From contig JAAONU010000009.1 in NCBI GenBank assembly GCA_012932295.1, positions 2,244,197 through 2,308,196 on the forward strand: a stretch of 64,000 nt of DNA, read 5' to 3'. Shown piece by piece: positions 28,600 through 39,004 of this stretch. A program made the position numbers and the translations under genes. The DNA comes from Cyclina sinensis. Lineage: Eukaryota; Mollusca; Bivalvia; Venerida; Veneridae. Under the pieces are notes generated by a model, which was not told the DNA's origin, ran no database searches, and saw nothing but the letters and a program-made list of their open reading frames with translations. The number at the start of each line of letters is the position of its first letter. Position 1 is the first letter of the stretch.

Positions 28600-28920
28600 C
28601 AAATCGGAATAAACATAAAGACATACAAGAGTTGCCTCCCTTGAGTGAGATGGTAATACACATTTATGCGGGTTTTATGTTTATCCTTTTCATTCTCTTC
28701 CATATTGATACGATTTTAGGTATATGAGACGTGTTAATATCTACAGTCTTCTTTAATTTTAAGTGGCAGCGTTTACACTCTGTCATTTTATATTCTGCGT
28801 GGGAACTTAGTGCGCAAAAGATTTACAATAAAAAAAATATTTATCAGTCGAATTTGAAATGTACGGCACTTCGAATCCTCATTCTACGTTTACACCGAAG
28901 ATATGTCTCACTCTAAGTGT
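28600..28920 (+). repeat. Dispersed repeat, partner of 55.0-55.3 kb
   Basis: An ordered series of short blocks is shared with 55010-55310: a CCTCCCTTGA/TTCCCTTTGA block, GCGGGTTTTATGT, a GCAGCGTTT block with (A)CTC(T/A)GTCA, CAGTCGAA(T/A)T and a final ACCGAAG.ATGTCTCA. The two copies are colinear but diverged, as expected of a dispersed non-coding element. The class is undetermined. Confidence 0.5.
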
Positions 28921-29004
28921 TCAAAAACAATTTACACCATATAAACAGGAGAAACATTAGATTTCGTTAAATTCGTGTGTCTCACATTCTGCTCATATGA
29001 CAAT

Positions 29005-29026
29005 GGGGGGGGGGGGGGGGGGGGTA
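29005..29026 (+). repeat. Poly-G homopolymer
   Basis: About 20 consecutive G residues in otherwise AT-rich DNA. A run of this length is error-prone in sequencing, so its length is uncertain. It marks the left side of the degenerate repeat block that follows. Confidence 0.9.
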
Positions 29027-29079
29027 TAGATTTGCCCTTGTCCTTCCCTCTGCTGTTACGCTGTCCCGGTTTGTGTCGC

Positions 29080-29600
29080 GTGTGACTAGAAACGTATAAC
29101 TGCTAGAGCCATGAAGTTGTCAGCATGTGAACTTACGCACCTGAGTATTTTGAAGCACATTTATTGGAGATCGGCAGTTTTGCCCCCTGATTAAGCAAAA
29201 AAAAACTTTTCAGACTTGTGTCTCGTTTAACTTCAAACATATAACTGCCCGAGCCATGAAACTTTCTAGAAATAGTTGTCAGCATGTGAACTTATGCACC
29301 TGTGTATTTGATGCAAATTTATTGGAGATCGGCGAAGTTATGCCCTTTGATTAAGACAAAAATAGCAGTTTTAGACTTGTGTCGCATGCAACGCCAAACA
29401 TATAGCTGCTCGAGCCATGAAACTTTTTAAGAATATTTGTCAGCATGTGAACTTATGCACCTGGGTATTTTGACACAAATTTATTGCAAAGTAATGCTCC
29501 CTAATCCAACATGTAAACTTACGAACCTGAGTATTTCGGCGCAAATTGATTAGGTATCGACAGAGTTATGCCCCATGATTAAGCAAAAATAGCATTTTTA
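29080..29600 (+). repeat. Degenerate tandem blocks of about 110-180 bp
   Basis: Three to four imperfect copies of one block. Recurrent phrases are CGAGCCATGAA(A/G)(C/T)T, GTCAGCATGTGAACTTA, GCACCTG.GTATTT, AAATTTATTGGAGATCGGC and ATGCCC..GATTAAG. Each copy holds them in the same order. This is a non-coding dispersed element of internally repetitive type. Confidence 0.75.
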
Positions 29601-30480
29601 GACTCCTTAATGTTAAGGACAATGTTTATACGCACCTGTAACTGAAGGAGATTTTTTGTGTGAGAATACAGCGGAATGACAGAAGAAGTAAAAACGTGGT
29701 AAGTAATTTGCTGGTTTCTTTCATGGTTCTTCGAAACAAGCTGTGAATGATGTTCTGTCTTGTTCTTCAATGAACGCAGATAAAAGACAACTGTTTCGTC
29801 TCAGCAACATGTCCCGATTATGCCAGCACATTTGATTTTGTCATTTCGAGAGACGAAAAAAAAAATGATATTGAAGAACTTTTTTATGAAATAACAGTAA
29901 TATCAGTTGTAGTAAAATGTTGGGTTGTGTTTATCATTGTAGAAGTAAAGAACAAAATATACTGCCTAAAAAGAAATTTGGAGTTGAAAGGCAATGATCA
30001 GGTTTATTTGTAGGTTAAGTTGAGGTCTTAAACTATTACGAGTACTTCTGTTTGCGAACAAAACTATATTCAATAACTAGTTGGACTTTTTTGCGTCTAA
30101 CTGATTAAGGGACACTCTACTAAACTCGCAATAACAGTTTTACAACTACATTTACTTCCATTTTTACCACCTTTCAATACAAAAGATCCCCATGTAGAGT
30201 AATACTAGTCATTTAAAAAAAAATAAAATAAAAAAAACTCTTCGTTTATGAGCGCCTCAAGTTTTACATAATTTGTCCTTGTTACATTAATGACTTTCGA
30301 CTTGTGAAATACTGTTCATATTCTGTTTTCACATATAACCTCGTTTTCAAGCACACCTTTCTGTTGGTTTGTGAAAGAGTTGGAAGTTGGATTAGCAAGA
30401 AACGTTAACATTTCGAGTGTTATGAAATAAGAGTTCGATTGGCACTAAAAATGACAAGAAAAAAAAATAACATGAATATG
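29601..30480. other. Downstream flank of the sulfotransferase
   Basis: No gene recognised. AT-rich sequence with poly-A-like runs near 30215-30238. Confidence 0.6.
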
Positions 30481-30491
30481 TGAATCAAGCG

Positions 30492-30497
30492 TTTATT
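30492..30497 (-). terminator. Polyadenylation signal of the sulfotransferase gene
   Basis: AATAAA on the minus strand (TTTATT on plus), about 73 bp past the TAA stop. Position and sequence fit a canonical poly(A) signal. Confidence 0.6.
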
Positions 30498-30569
30498 GGA
30501 CATGCATAAATTATGTTCATGAAATTCTATACAGTGTTTAGAAATAATCTATCGAGGGATAAATATACT

Positions 30570-31622
30570 TTAAAAACTACTGGCAAAAAGTTTAGAAGGA
30601 TCGTCTTCATAGTTAAACAAAGCAAAATCCCACTTGTACACCTCTTTAAGTCCATACAGATATTTAGCAGGCAAAGCTCTGTATGCTCGAACAAAGGCTG
30701 CCGTACGTTGCATTTTCAAAGCTGCAGTATTTTTCATGCTTGTCTCAATAGCATTTTCTACTGCAATCTCGTACATAACTTTGTCTACGCTGTCTGCGAT
30801 AACTTTAGAAAAAGGCATTTTTATTTCTTTCAAAATCAACCCTCTCAATTGATAGCTAGACCAAAGCCGCAGAAATGCTTGGTACCGAGGAAAGTCGGGG
30901 TATTCGCCCAAAATATAGAACATGTGATGTACAGGACCAATATCACGCCTGTCTATTAATTCTAACTCCTCTAAGCCAATAGTTCGGTCGATATCTGTTT
31001 CTATATCTTGTTTGTTCCAATTACCAACTAAAAGTTTCAAGTCACGTGACATGCTTTCAAGTTTTCCTATGAAATTAAAATTTATTTCACAAGGATTGCA
31101 CCTACTATGTATTGGCGCTAAATGAATATTTAACTTCCGACCTTGTTTCACAGAAAAAATGATGTATTGTGCTAGTTCCTTGAAGGTGACGTCATGGCCG
31201 AATTTTTTACTTAGAGCGGATGCGTTTTTTCGCACAACAGCGACAATGTCGGTTCCGAGTTTTTGCCATAGTTCGTTTGGACAATAAAGTTTGTTCATGA
31301 AAGCTGCAAACAAGCGACTATAAGGTTCCCGAACAAACGTGAAAGAGTAAGTAGAGTTTTTTATCATCTGTTTAGTATAGTTGTATAGTTTCCGCTCATG
31401 TGACATATTCACCTTCTTCATATAGCAGTCCTCGCAAGAAAATGCTTCTTGTAGAAACATTTTCATGAAAGTTGAACCACATTTTGGAACATCACAGTAA
31501 TATAACAGATGCTTGTCCCGACGAACTAAAAATCCTGTCAGCCTTTGCTTGTCTGTTTTGCCATCAATCTTTGTGCAAATATCACTCAACTTCTGTGGTC
31601 TAGCAATATCTTCTGAGTTATG
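30570..31622 (-). CDS. Carbohydrate sulfotransferase, family 2, 3' terminal exon (partial gene)
   Basis: This exon encodes about 350 residues of a Golgi-type carbohydrate sulfotransferase (Sulfotransfer_2, HNK-1ST/CHST8-14 group), which transfers sulfate from PAPS to glycans. In the translation, CDVPKCGSTFMK (about residues 45-56) is the 5'-phosphosulfate loop. FTFVREPYSRLFAAF (about 96-110) is the 3'-phosphate-binding motif. LAPIHSRCNPCEINFNFIGK (about 170-189) matches the conserved Cys-Pro-Cys/FIGK block, and a final DFALFNYEDDP fits the family C terminus. The frame is intact to TAA. It opens with TTG, and the first internal ATG lies inside the PAPS loop. A CAG directly precedes the first codons, so a splice acceptor at 31623-31625 is the better boundary. 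The cytoplasmic tail and transmembrane anchor expected in the family must be in an upstream exon, not identified here. One oddity is that the Ser usually seen in R-L-x-S-A of the second motif is Ala (RLFAA). Sugar specificity cannot be told. Confidence 0.93.
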   Translation of the reverse strand, partial: HNSEDIARPQKLSDICTKIDGKTDKQRLTGFLVRRDKHLLYYCDVPKCGSTFMKMFLQEAFSCEDCYMKKVNMSHERKLYNYTKQMIKNSTYSFTFVREPYSRLFAAFMNKLYCPNELWQKLGTDIVAVVRKNASALSKKFGHDVTFKELAQYIIFSVKQGRKLNIHLAPIHSRCNPCEINFNFIGKLESMSRDLKLLVGNWNKQDIETDIDRTIGLEELELIDRRDIGPVHHMFYILGEYPDFPRYQAFLRLWSSYQLRGLILKEIKMPFSKVIADSVDKVMYEIAVENAIETSMKNTAALKMQRTAAFVRAYRALPAKYLYGLKEVYKWDFALFNYEDDPSKLFASSF

Positions 31623-31763
31623 CTGCAATACATTAAATATAATTTTATTTTATTGTATACGGAATATTTACCGCGGGTAACAGACGATGGGTGCCACTGT
31701 GCGGATACTGAAATTTCAATTTCAACCTTGTGTGTGGAATTGTGGAAGGTCAAATCAATAAAC

Positions 31764-31883
31764 GAGAACGACTTTACAATATGTAAAACATTAGCTTGTA
31801 TTTGAGAACGACTTTACAATATGTAAAACATTAGCTTGTATTTGAGAACGACTTTACAATATGTAAAACATTAGCTTGTATTT
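31764..31883 (+). repeat. 40-bp tandem repeat, three copies
   Basis: Three essentially perfect copies of a 40 bp unit starting GAGAACGACTTTACAATATG, at 31764, 31804 and 31844. The array lies about 140 bp from the sulfotransferase acceptor, probably in its intron. Identity is high enough to suggest recent duplication. Confidence 0.97.
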
Positions 31884-32269
31884 GAAAAATCGTTACTTTT
31901 AAAACATTCTTGAACGTTTTTACTTTTTAAATGAAATAGTCACAGAAGAATAGTGGAAGGGGAGGGCTAATAGAAAGAAAAATCAAACTGGTTTCACGAA
32001 CCAGCAATAATGAATCGGGTACTTTCACATTCGGGTACTACTGTTAGAACTTCGATACCACGTGGCTTAAGAAACATTAATTATGTTCATGATAATTTTG
32101 CATTCGATATTCTATTTAGCATTGTTGTTTAAATTTTGCACTTGTTTCTGCAAAGAACAACCTTCTTACTCATGTTAAACTTACTATTGTAGATGCAAGT
32201 AATATAAACAAAACAAGGAGACACCAGCATGTTCCTTTTGTCCGAAACCGCCACAACTTCCTTAAACAC
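31884..32269. other. Probable intron sequence, nothing recognised
   Basis: AT-rich sequence between two tandem arrays. No exon with a signal-anchor segment was seen for the sulfotransferase. Confidence 0.5.
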
Positions 32270-32650
32270 ATCATCTTCATTTACAAAATATCCATAACAA
32301 AGCTTTCAACATTTGGAACAAATCCTCTTCATTTATAGAATATCCATATCAAAGCTTTCTACACTTGAAACAAATCACATTCATTTACAAAATCTCCATA
32401 ACAAAGCTTTCTACACTTGAAACAAATCATATTCATTTTGAAAAGTATCCATCAGTATCTATAATTGACAAAGCTATCAGCAGTTCAAACAGATCATATC
32501 ATTTTCGAAAAATATCCATCAAGATTTATTATCATTAGAAAAATTAACAGGACTTAAAAGCGGTCATAATATCCATCAGTATTTATCAAATTGAAAAACA
32601 TATAAACACTTCAAACAGACTGTGTTCAACTAAGAAATTATCCGTCAGCT
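32270..32650 (+). repeat. 52-bp degenerate tandem repeat
   Basis: Three good copies of a 52 bp unit (CATTTACAAAATATCCATAA, CAAAGCTTTC, ACTTGAAACAAATC) from 32278. They are followed by three more diverged and longer copies that keep the ATCCATCAG.AT.TAT...TTCAAACAGA order. Confidence 0.85.
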
Positions 32651-33167
32651 TTTACACTTAACATAACAACACCTGATGTTTCGTATACAGAAGCTAAAGT
32701 ATTCGATTAAGTAAAAAACAGTTGCTGCTTTCAAAGATGCAAAACGCAGGCTGTTTAAAGATTATATTGAAGTTTATGAAACATCTGTAAATGAATGTAG
32801 AACAGCTGTATATTTAAGTTCAGGACAGACGACAGTCAGTCAGTTTTGATGCAATTCTATATCGAAACAATACAAGGAAGACTTATCTTTGTTTCTTTAT
32901 TGTCATTTCAGATTATCTCAATATATTCAGTGCTTGAAATTATCCATTTGTCCAAACATATTTTACAGTTTATCTCTCTGTTATTTAGCATTAAATGCTA
33001 GCTAAGTAGATCGATATATAATATACAAAAACAGGGCTAAATGAAAAAGATTTACATACAGCCCAGAAATTTAGTTTAAATGTTCCTTCTTAGCCAATTT
33101 TATGTACAAAGTTGTCGACATGTTTGTGATTGTAAATGAAACACAAATGGCGTGTGCATTCGTGACC

Positions 33168-34782
33168 AGAAACACTATTTTGTCCATATGTGATGTTTTA
33201 ACTTTCTCTAACCTACACTATTTTGTCCATATGTGATGTTTAAACTTTCTCTAACCTACACTATTTTGTCCATATGTGATGTTTAAACTTTCTCTAACCT
33301 ACACTATTTTGTCCATATGTGATGTTTAAACTTTCTCTAACCTACACTATTTTGTCCATATGTGATGTTTAAACTTTCTCTAACCTACACTATTTTGTCC
33401 ATATGTGATGTTTTAACTTTCTCTAACCTACACTATTTTGTCCATATGACTGTGATGTTTTAACTTTCTCTAACCTACACTATTTTGTCCATATGTGATG
33501 TTTAAACTTTCTCTAACCTACACTATTTTGTCCATATGTGATGTTTAAACTTTCTCTAACCTACACTATTTTGTCCATATGTGATGTTTAAACTTTCTCT
33601 AACCTACACTATTTTGTCCATATGTGATGTTTAAACTTTCTCTAACCTACACTATTTTGTCCATATGTGATGTTCAAACTTTCTCTAACCTACACTATTT
33701 TGTCCATATGTGATGTTTAAACTTTCTCTAACCTACACTATTTTGTCCATATGTGATGTTTAAACTTTCTCTAACCTACACTATTTTGTCCATATGTGAT
33801 GTTTAAACTTTCTCTAACCTACACTATTTTGTCCATATGTGATGTTTAAACTTTCTCTAACCTACACTATTTTGTCCATATGTGATGTTTTAACTTTCTC
33901 TAACCTACACTATTTTGTCCATATGACTGTGATGTTTTAACTTTCTCTAACCTACACTATTTTGTCCATATGTGATGTTTAAACTTTCTCTAACCTACAC
34001 TATTTTGTCCATATGTGATGTTTTAACTTTCTCTAACCTACACTATTTTGTCCATATGACTGTGATGTTTTAACTTTCTCTAACCTACACTATTTTGTCC
34101 ATATGTGATGTTTAAACTTTCTCTAACCTACACTATTTTGTCCATATGTGATGTTTAAACTTTCTCTAACCTACACTATTTTGTCCATATGTGATGTTTA
34201 AACTTTCTCTAACCTACACTATTTTGTCCATATGTGATGTTTAAACTTTCTCTAACCTACACTATTTTGTCCATATGTGATGTTTAAACTTTCTCTAACC
34301 TACACTATTTTGTCCATATGTGATGTTTAAACTTTCTCTAACCTACACTATTTTGTCCATATGTGATGTTTAAACTTTCTCTAACCTACACTATTTTGTC
34401 CATATGTGATGTTTTAACTTTCTCTAACCTACACTATTTTGTCCATATGTGATGTTTAAACTTTCTCTAACCTACACTATTTTGTCCATATGTGATGTTT
34501 AAACTTTCTCTAACCTACACTATTTTGTCCATATGTGATGTTTAAACTTTCTCTAACCTACATCTATTTTGTCCATATGTGATGTTTAAACTTTCTCTAA
34601 CCTACACTATTTTGTCCATATGTGATGTTTAAACTTTCTCTAACCTACATCTATTTTGTCCATATGTGATGTTTAAACTTTCTCTAACCTACACTATTTT
34701 GTCCATATTTGATGTTTAAACTTTCTCTTACCTACACTATTTTGTCCATATGTGATGTTTAAACTTTCTCTAACCTACATAT
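33168..34782 (+). repeat. 43-bp satellite-like array, about 37 copies
   Basis: About 1.6 kb of a 43 bp unit (core CTATTTTGTCCATATGTGAT then GTTTAAACTTTCTCTAACC). It is very homogeneous. Common variants are TTTTAAC in place of TTTAAAC and a 4 bp ACTG insertion after CATATG (47 bp units at about 33443, 33920 and 34053). It lies upstream of the sulfotransferase exon, possibly in its intron. Confidence 0.98.
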
Positions 34783-35700
34783 ATATCTTTGTCTAACGGA
34801 TAACGGGCCTTAAAAGAATGATATGGTGAAAATTGTTGTGAAAAAAGGAAAGAGATACAGAAAGAAAGAAAGAAAGAAAGTTCGCAAACAAATGTATTTA
34901 TTTGATAAATCTGCCTTTCTTTACATATACATTGGTTTACTTTTATGAGATCATTCGAAAGATTAGCCGCTTGTTCATTGTTCCAGGGCATACCTTATAT
35001 CTATGTGATGCATTGATTGAGGAACAGATGTTTCAATTAGAGTAGCTAGAAAATGTTTAACAACGCTATTTAACCATGTTAACTGTTTCAATCAATGTAA
35101 CAAGACAAACCATACGCATTGTTTCAACTTTGTAGTGTTCTTATTTAGGTCCATGTTTGTAAAAACTGATAATATAAACAACAAATCGTTTGCCAATTTA
35201 GTTTAAACAATATTTTATTTTCATAATTCACAATATACACATTCGATGTTACATGAATATATATAGGATTGAGAAGAACTTGTGCGATCTCTCTCCTGAA
35301 AATAGACATAATTATAGTAATTTAACGTTTATTGTTTTCATTTTGAAATGTATTTGAAAACTGGAATCGAAAAACTAAAAGGAATTATTATTTTCTATAA
35401 TTGTTGGAGACAATGATTAGTGGTAGTTATTGTTAAAGGCTGGTCGCATCTTGAAGGGCTCATGCTGGGATAAGAGTAGGCATATGTGAAAACATAATTA
35501 CTGAGAAAAGCGTTTAGTTTTTAAAATAACTTCTTGGACAACTTTAAAAATATCCTTTTTATTTTCTACGGAAAGATTCATTTCCCCAAATAGTAAGGTG
35601 TCCAGAGAGAATTCGGTTATTTCATGCGTTTGCCCATTTATAGACCAGTGACAATATATTTATATAACGGAAAGACGCTAAGGGAATATTTCCGCCAATT
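34783..35700. other. Intergenic or intron, nothing recognised
   Basis: Contains a short (GAAA)n run at about 34858-34880. No gene and no sulfotransferase 5' exon recognised. Confidence 0.5.
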
Positions 35701-38700
35701 TATTTTCTTTATGCTTAAAGAAACATGGACGACATCTTAAGTGTCTTTTCTTCCTTGCAATAAGAAAAGTAGTTGCTGAGAAGTAATCAGTTTTGCTGTT
35801 GATAAGACAGTGGAATCAAATGTTAAAAAGACAGCATACTATGACTTAAATATATTCAGATTGGGAAGTTAAGGACTATATATAATTTTGAATTAACATC
35901 AGGATACCGGATGCTAAAGTAACTTCTTATAATTATCGTAATGTACTACTGCACATATATCTTGTGTTCTTTTAATTGTTTCCCGATTTTCTTTCTTATA
36001 ACGCCTGACTTGTAACTGTATCACACATACATTGGTCTTGTGATCTGACATTTGACTAATGGCATTGACACCTTATGATCCTCACTTGTACAGAAATGAG
36101 AAGTCGTAGTATATCGGTTGAGAGTCAAAATTGTCCGTTCGGATTTTTTTCCTCATCGGAACAAATACTGTTTAGAACCGAATAAAGGCAGTCAAAGAGT
36201 TAAGGAATCATTACCACAGTAAAGGTACTCTTTTAAGACTAAACATAAAGTTGCCATTATAACGAATCGGCCTTAATAACGGACAATTTATTCATAGTTT
36301 TAAAAGGTGGTTCTTTAAAATTACTGATTTTGCGTTAAACTGATATTATAACAGTGAAAACAGTTGTCGTAATAGCAGAACAATGATGTACCGTTTGTTT
36401 GCAGGGTTATTCTTATTCATAAAATCAAAACGTGATAATAAAAAACAGGCGCTTCTGTGCGAAGTGAGGGTATTTTTGGGCGTTCACTCAAACAAATATG
36501 TAGATTGCTACCACCGAATGGATGTGTGCCTATCTGCTTTGGTTAACTTCGATTTTTTTGCACAATCATTTATCCAGAGATTTTTTTTATAGCATGTTCA
36601 TTGTATTTCTAGGTAAAACAAGTCAATTTAATATTTTACAAAAGTTTATTGGTATCATCGAAACAACAAACAGAAGAAATGTGAATGCTTTCTCAGCTTC
36701 AAACATCGTGGAATTCACCTTAAATCAATTGATCATTAAAACTCGTATAAAACAATTTTTACAGACAACGAGTGTTTTTGAGCACTGAATGTCAGTTATT
36801 GAATAAAATCATGGGTGTTGAACTTTTTTATCGACGTAATGCCGATCTATATCAAATTCTTGGCTCATATTCGTACGCTTTTCGTGTCATTTTCTCTCAA
36901 ATGATTTTTTAGGAAGGTACAGTCATATAATTATATAAGCTCAAATCAATACTTTTGATGAATTCCACAGAATCAGGACCAGGAACAATCAAAACTTTTC
37001 TGCATATCAATGTTAAACATTTCATTAGCAAACCAGTCTCTTGCAAAATTACTCATAAGTGATTATCTAAACAACATTAAAATATGTAATATCACATGTC
37101 TAAAGTATCGCCAGCATATGGTCTAATATCACATGTCTAAAGTATCGGTAGCATATGGTCTAATATCACATGTCTAAAGTACCGGTAGCATATGGTCTAA
37201 TATCACATGTCTAAAGTATCGCCAGCATATGGTCTAATATCACATGTCTAAAGTATCGCCAACATATGGTCTAATATCACATGTCTAAAGTATCGCCAAC
37301 ATATGGTCTAATATCACATGTCTAAAGTATCGCCAACATATGGTCTAATATCACATGTCTAAAGTATCGCCAGCATATGGTCTAATATCACATGTCTAAA
37401 GTACCGGTAGCATATGGTCTAATATCACATGTCTAAAGTACCGCCAGCATATGGTCTAATATCACATGTCTAAAGTACCGCCAGCATATGGTCTAATATC
37501 ACATGTCTAAAGTATCGCCAGCATATGGTCTAATATCACATGTCTAAAGTACCGCCAGCATATGGTCTAAATCACATGTCTAAAGTACCGGTAGCATATG
37601 GTCTTGCAATATTTAATATCACATGTCTAAAGTACCGCCAGCATATGGTCTAATATCACATGTCTAAAGTACCGGTAGCATATGGTCTAAATCACATGTC
37701 TAAAGTATCGCCAGCATATGGTCTAAATCACATGTCTAAAGTACCGGTAGCATATGGTCTAATATCACATGTCTAAAGTATCGTTAGCATATGGTCAAAT
37801 ATCACATGTCTAAAGTATCGCCAGCATATGGTCTAAATCACATGTCTAAAGTACCGGTAGCATATGGTCTAATATCACATGTCTAAAGTACCGGTTGCAT
37901 ATGGTCTAATATCACATGTCTAAAGTATCGGTAGCATATGGTCTAATATCACATGTCTTAAGTACCGGTAGCATATGGTCTAATATCACATGTCTAAAGT
38001 ACCGGTAGCATATGGTTTAATATCACATGTCTAAAGTACCGCCAGCATATGGTCTTGCTCCAGAGTATTGCAAACGATTTTAGAGGATATGAGTGACTTA
38101 GGATCCGTCATTTCATGAAAATGATAACTTTATTACATTAATAAACTTTGCAAAGGGACTGACTTCACAAGTGTTAATGTTTTCCTAACAGTTTTGATTA
38201 TGCTATCGCATATATAGCCCGAACTGTTCCGAAAAGCTCAAATTTACTTATTTTAGAAAAACTTGACAAAATTACTTTCAAAAATACGACTTTATAAACA
38301 CACTTAGACCTAGCACATGTTTTTGTCCATTCATTTCAGTTTCTTCCTTAATTATCAACCCATCACCAATCTACAAATTTGTTTCAAAATAAACTCTGTC
38401 AATATTCTAACTAAAAAGTTCAGTCATCACCAAAAGTAAAATTACAGGTGTGTAGCAAGGCGCAAGAGCGGCAACAACTTTTGACACACATCTCGCCTTT
38501 GTTCAAATATACTAGAATAAATTTGACGTTTTTAAAACTCTTAAAAGAATAGAATAGAACCTTTACTTGCTTTTAAATATATTTGTTAAAAACAATATGA
38601 TAAAAATCAGGGTGTTTTTCAAAGGACCTGCCCGACATTAAAAACGAAAGAACATGTAGGTTACGCTTGCACAATTTATCAAAATCATTAGTATTTCCAC

Positions 38701-38753
38701 TAAACTTAATTAAAAAAGATATTTGATGTGTTCGAAATTATTAATTTGTAGAT
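35700..38753 (-). other. 3' flank of cadherin-like gene A (duplicated)
   Basis: Colinear with 55.5-58.5 kb, the 3' flank of gene B. Shared landmarks include GTGGAATCA(A/G)ATGTTAAAA (35808 and 55596), a CTTATAACGCCT.ACTTGTAAC block (about 35997 and 55801), CATTTGACTAATG (36049 and 55853), CAGTGAAAACAGTTG (36351 and 56099) and TCATTAGCAAACCAGTCTCT (37021 and 58179). The duplication therefore reaches at least 3 kb past the stop codon. No other gene seen. Confidence 0.8.
37086..38055 (+). repeat. 37-bp minisatellite, about 26 copies
   Basis: Tandem 37 bp units with core AATATCACATGTCTAAAGTA, then TCGCCA or CCGGTA, then GCATATGGTC. The two alternative middles (TCGCCA/CCGCCA and CCGGTA) are interspersed. 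Some units lack two bases (TCTAAATCACATG). It lies about 0.7 kb past the gene A stop. The matching site of gene B (58262-58305) has only one related unit. Confidence 0.98.
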
Positions 38754-39004
38754 TTAACGTAACATTGCTAAGAAGGCTACTAACAGAGTCATTGCGATGT
38801 CAGCAACAATTGTTGTGGCGCTGGAAAATGAGCCCACAAGAACGAAAACATTGGTAGTTCCAGTGAGAGGTGTACCGTCATCATCCGCAGCCTCAACCTG
38901 TAAGGCGTATCCCGCAGTAGTACAGGCATCAAGCGTCTTTCCTGTGTTGACAGTAATCACACCGGTGCTAGCTTCAATGGTAAAATGACTGTCAGTGTTA
39001 CCGG
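38754..39004 (-). CDS. Gene A exon 5: end of CAD2 and GPI-type tail
   Basis: 251 nt. The acceptor is TATTTTTTAG|CC and the stop is TAA at 38754-38756. It encodes GNTDSHFTIEASTGVITV through VFVLVGS, then the hydrophobic tail. One Cys (LDACTT) is Ser in gene B. Confidence 0.9.

Noticed and set aside
29005..29026. Poly-G run as a regulatory G-quadruplex
   Set aside because: A homopolymer this long is often a sequencing or assembly artefact, and nothing nearby suggests a promoter.
30513..30959. Plus-strand 148-codon frame
   Set aside because: Antisense shadow of the sulfotransferase exon, which has clear family motifs.
37086..38055. CRISPR-like regular repeat
   Set aside because: Units abut with no unique spacers and the DNA is eukaryotic. 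It is a minisatellite.
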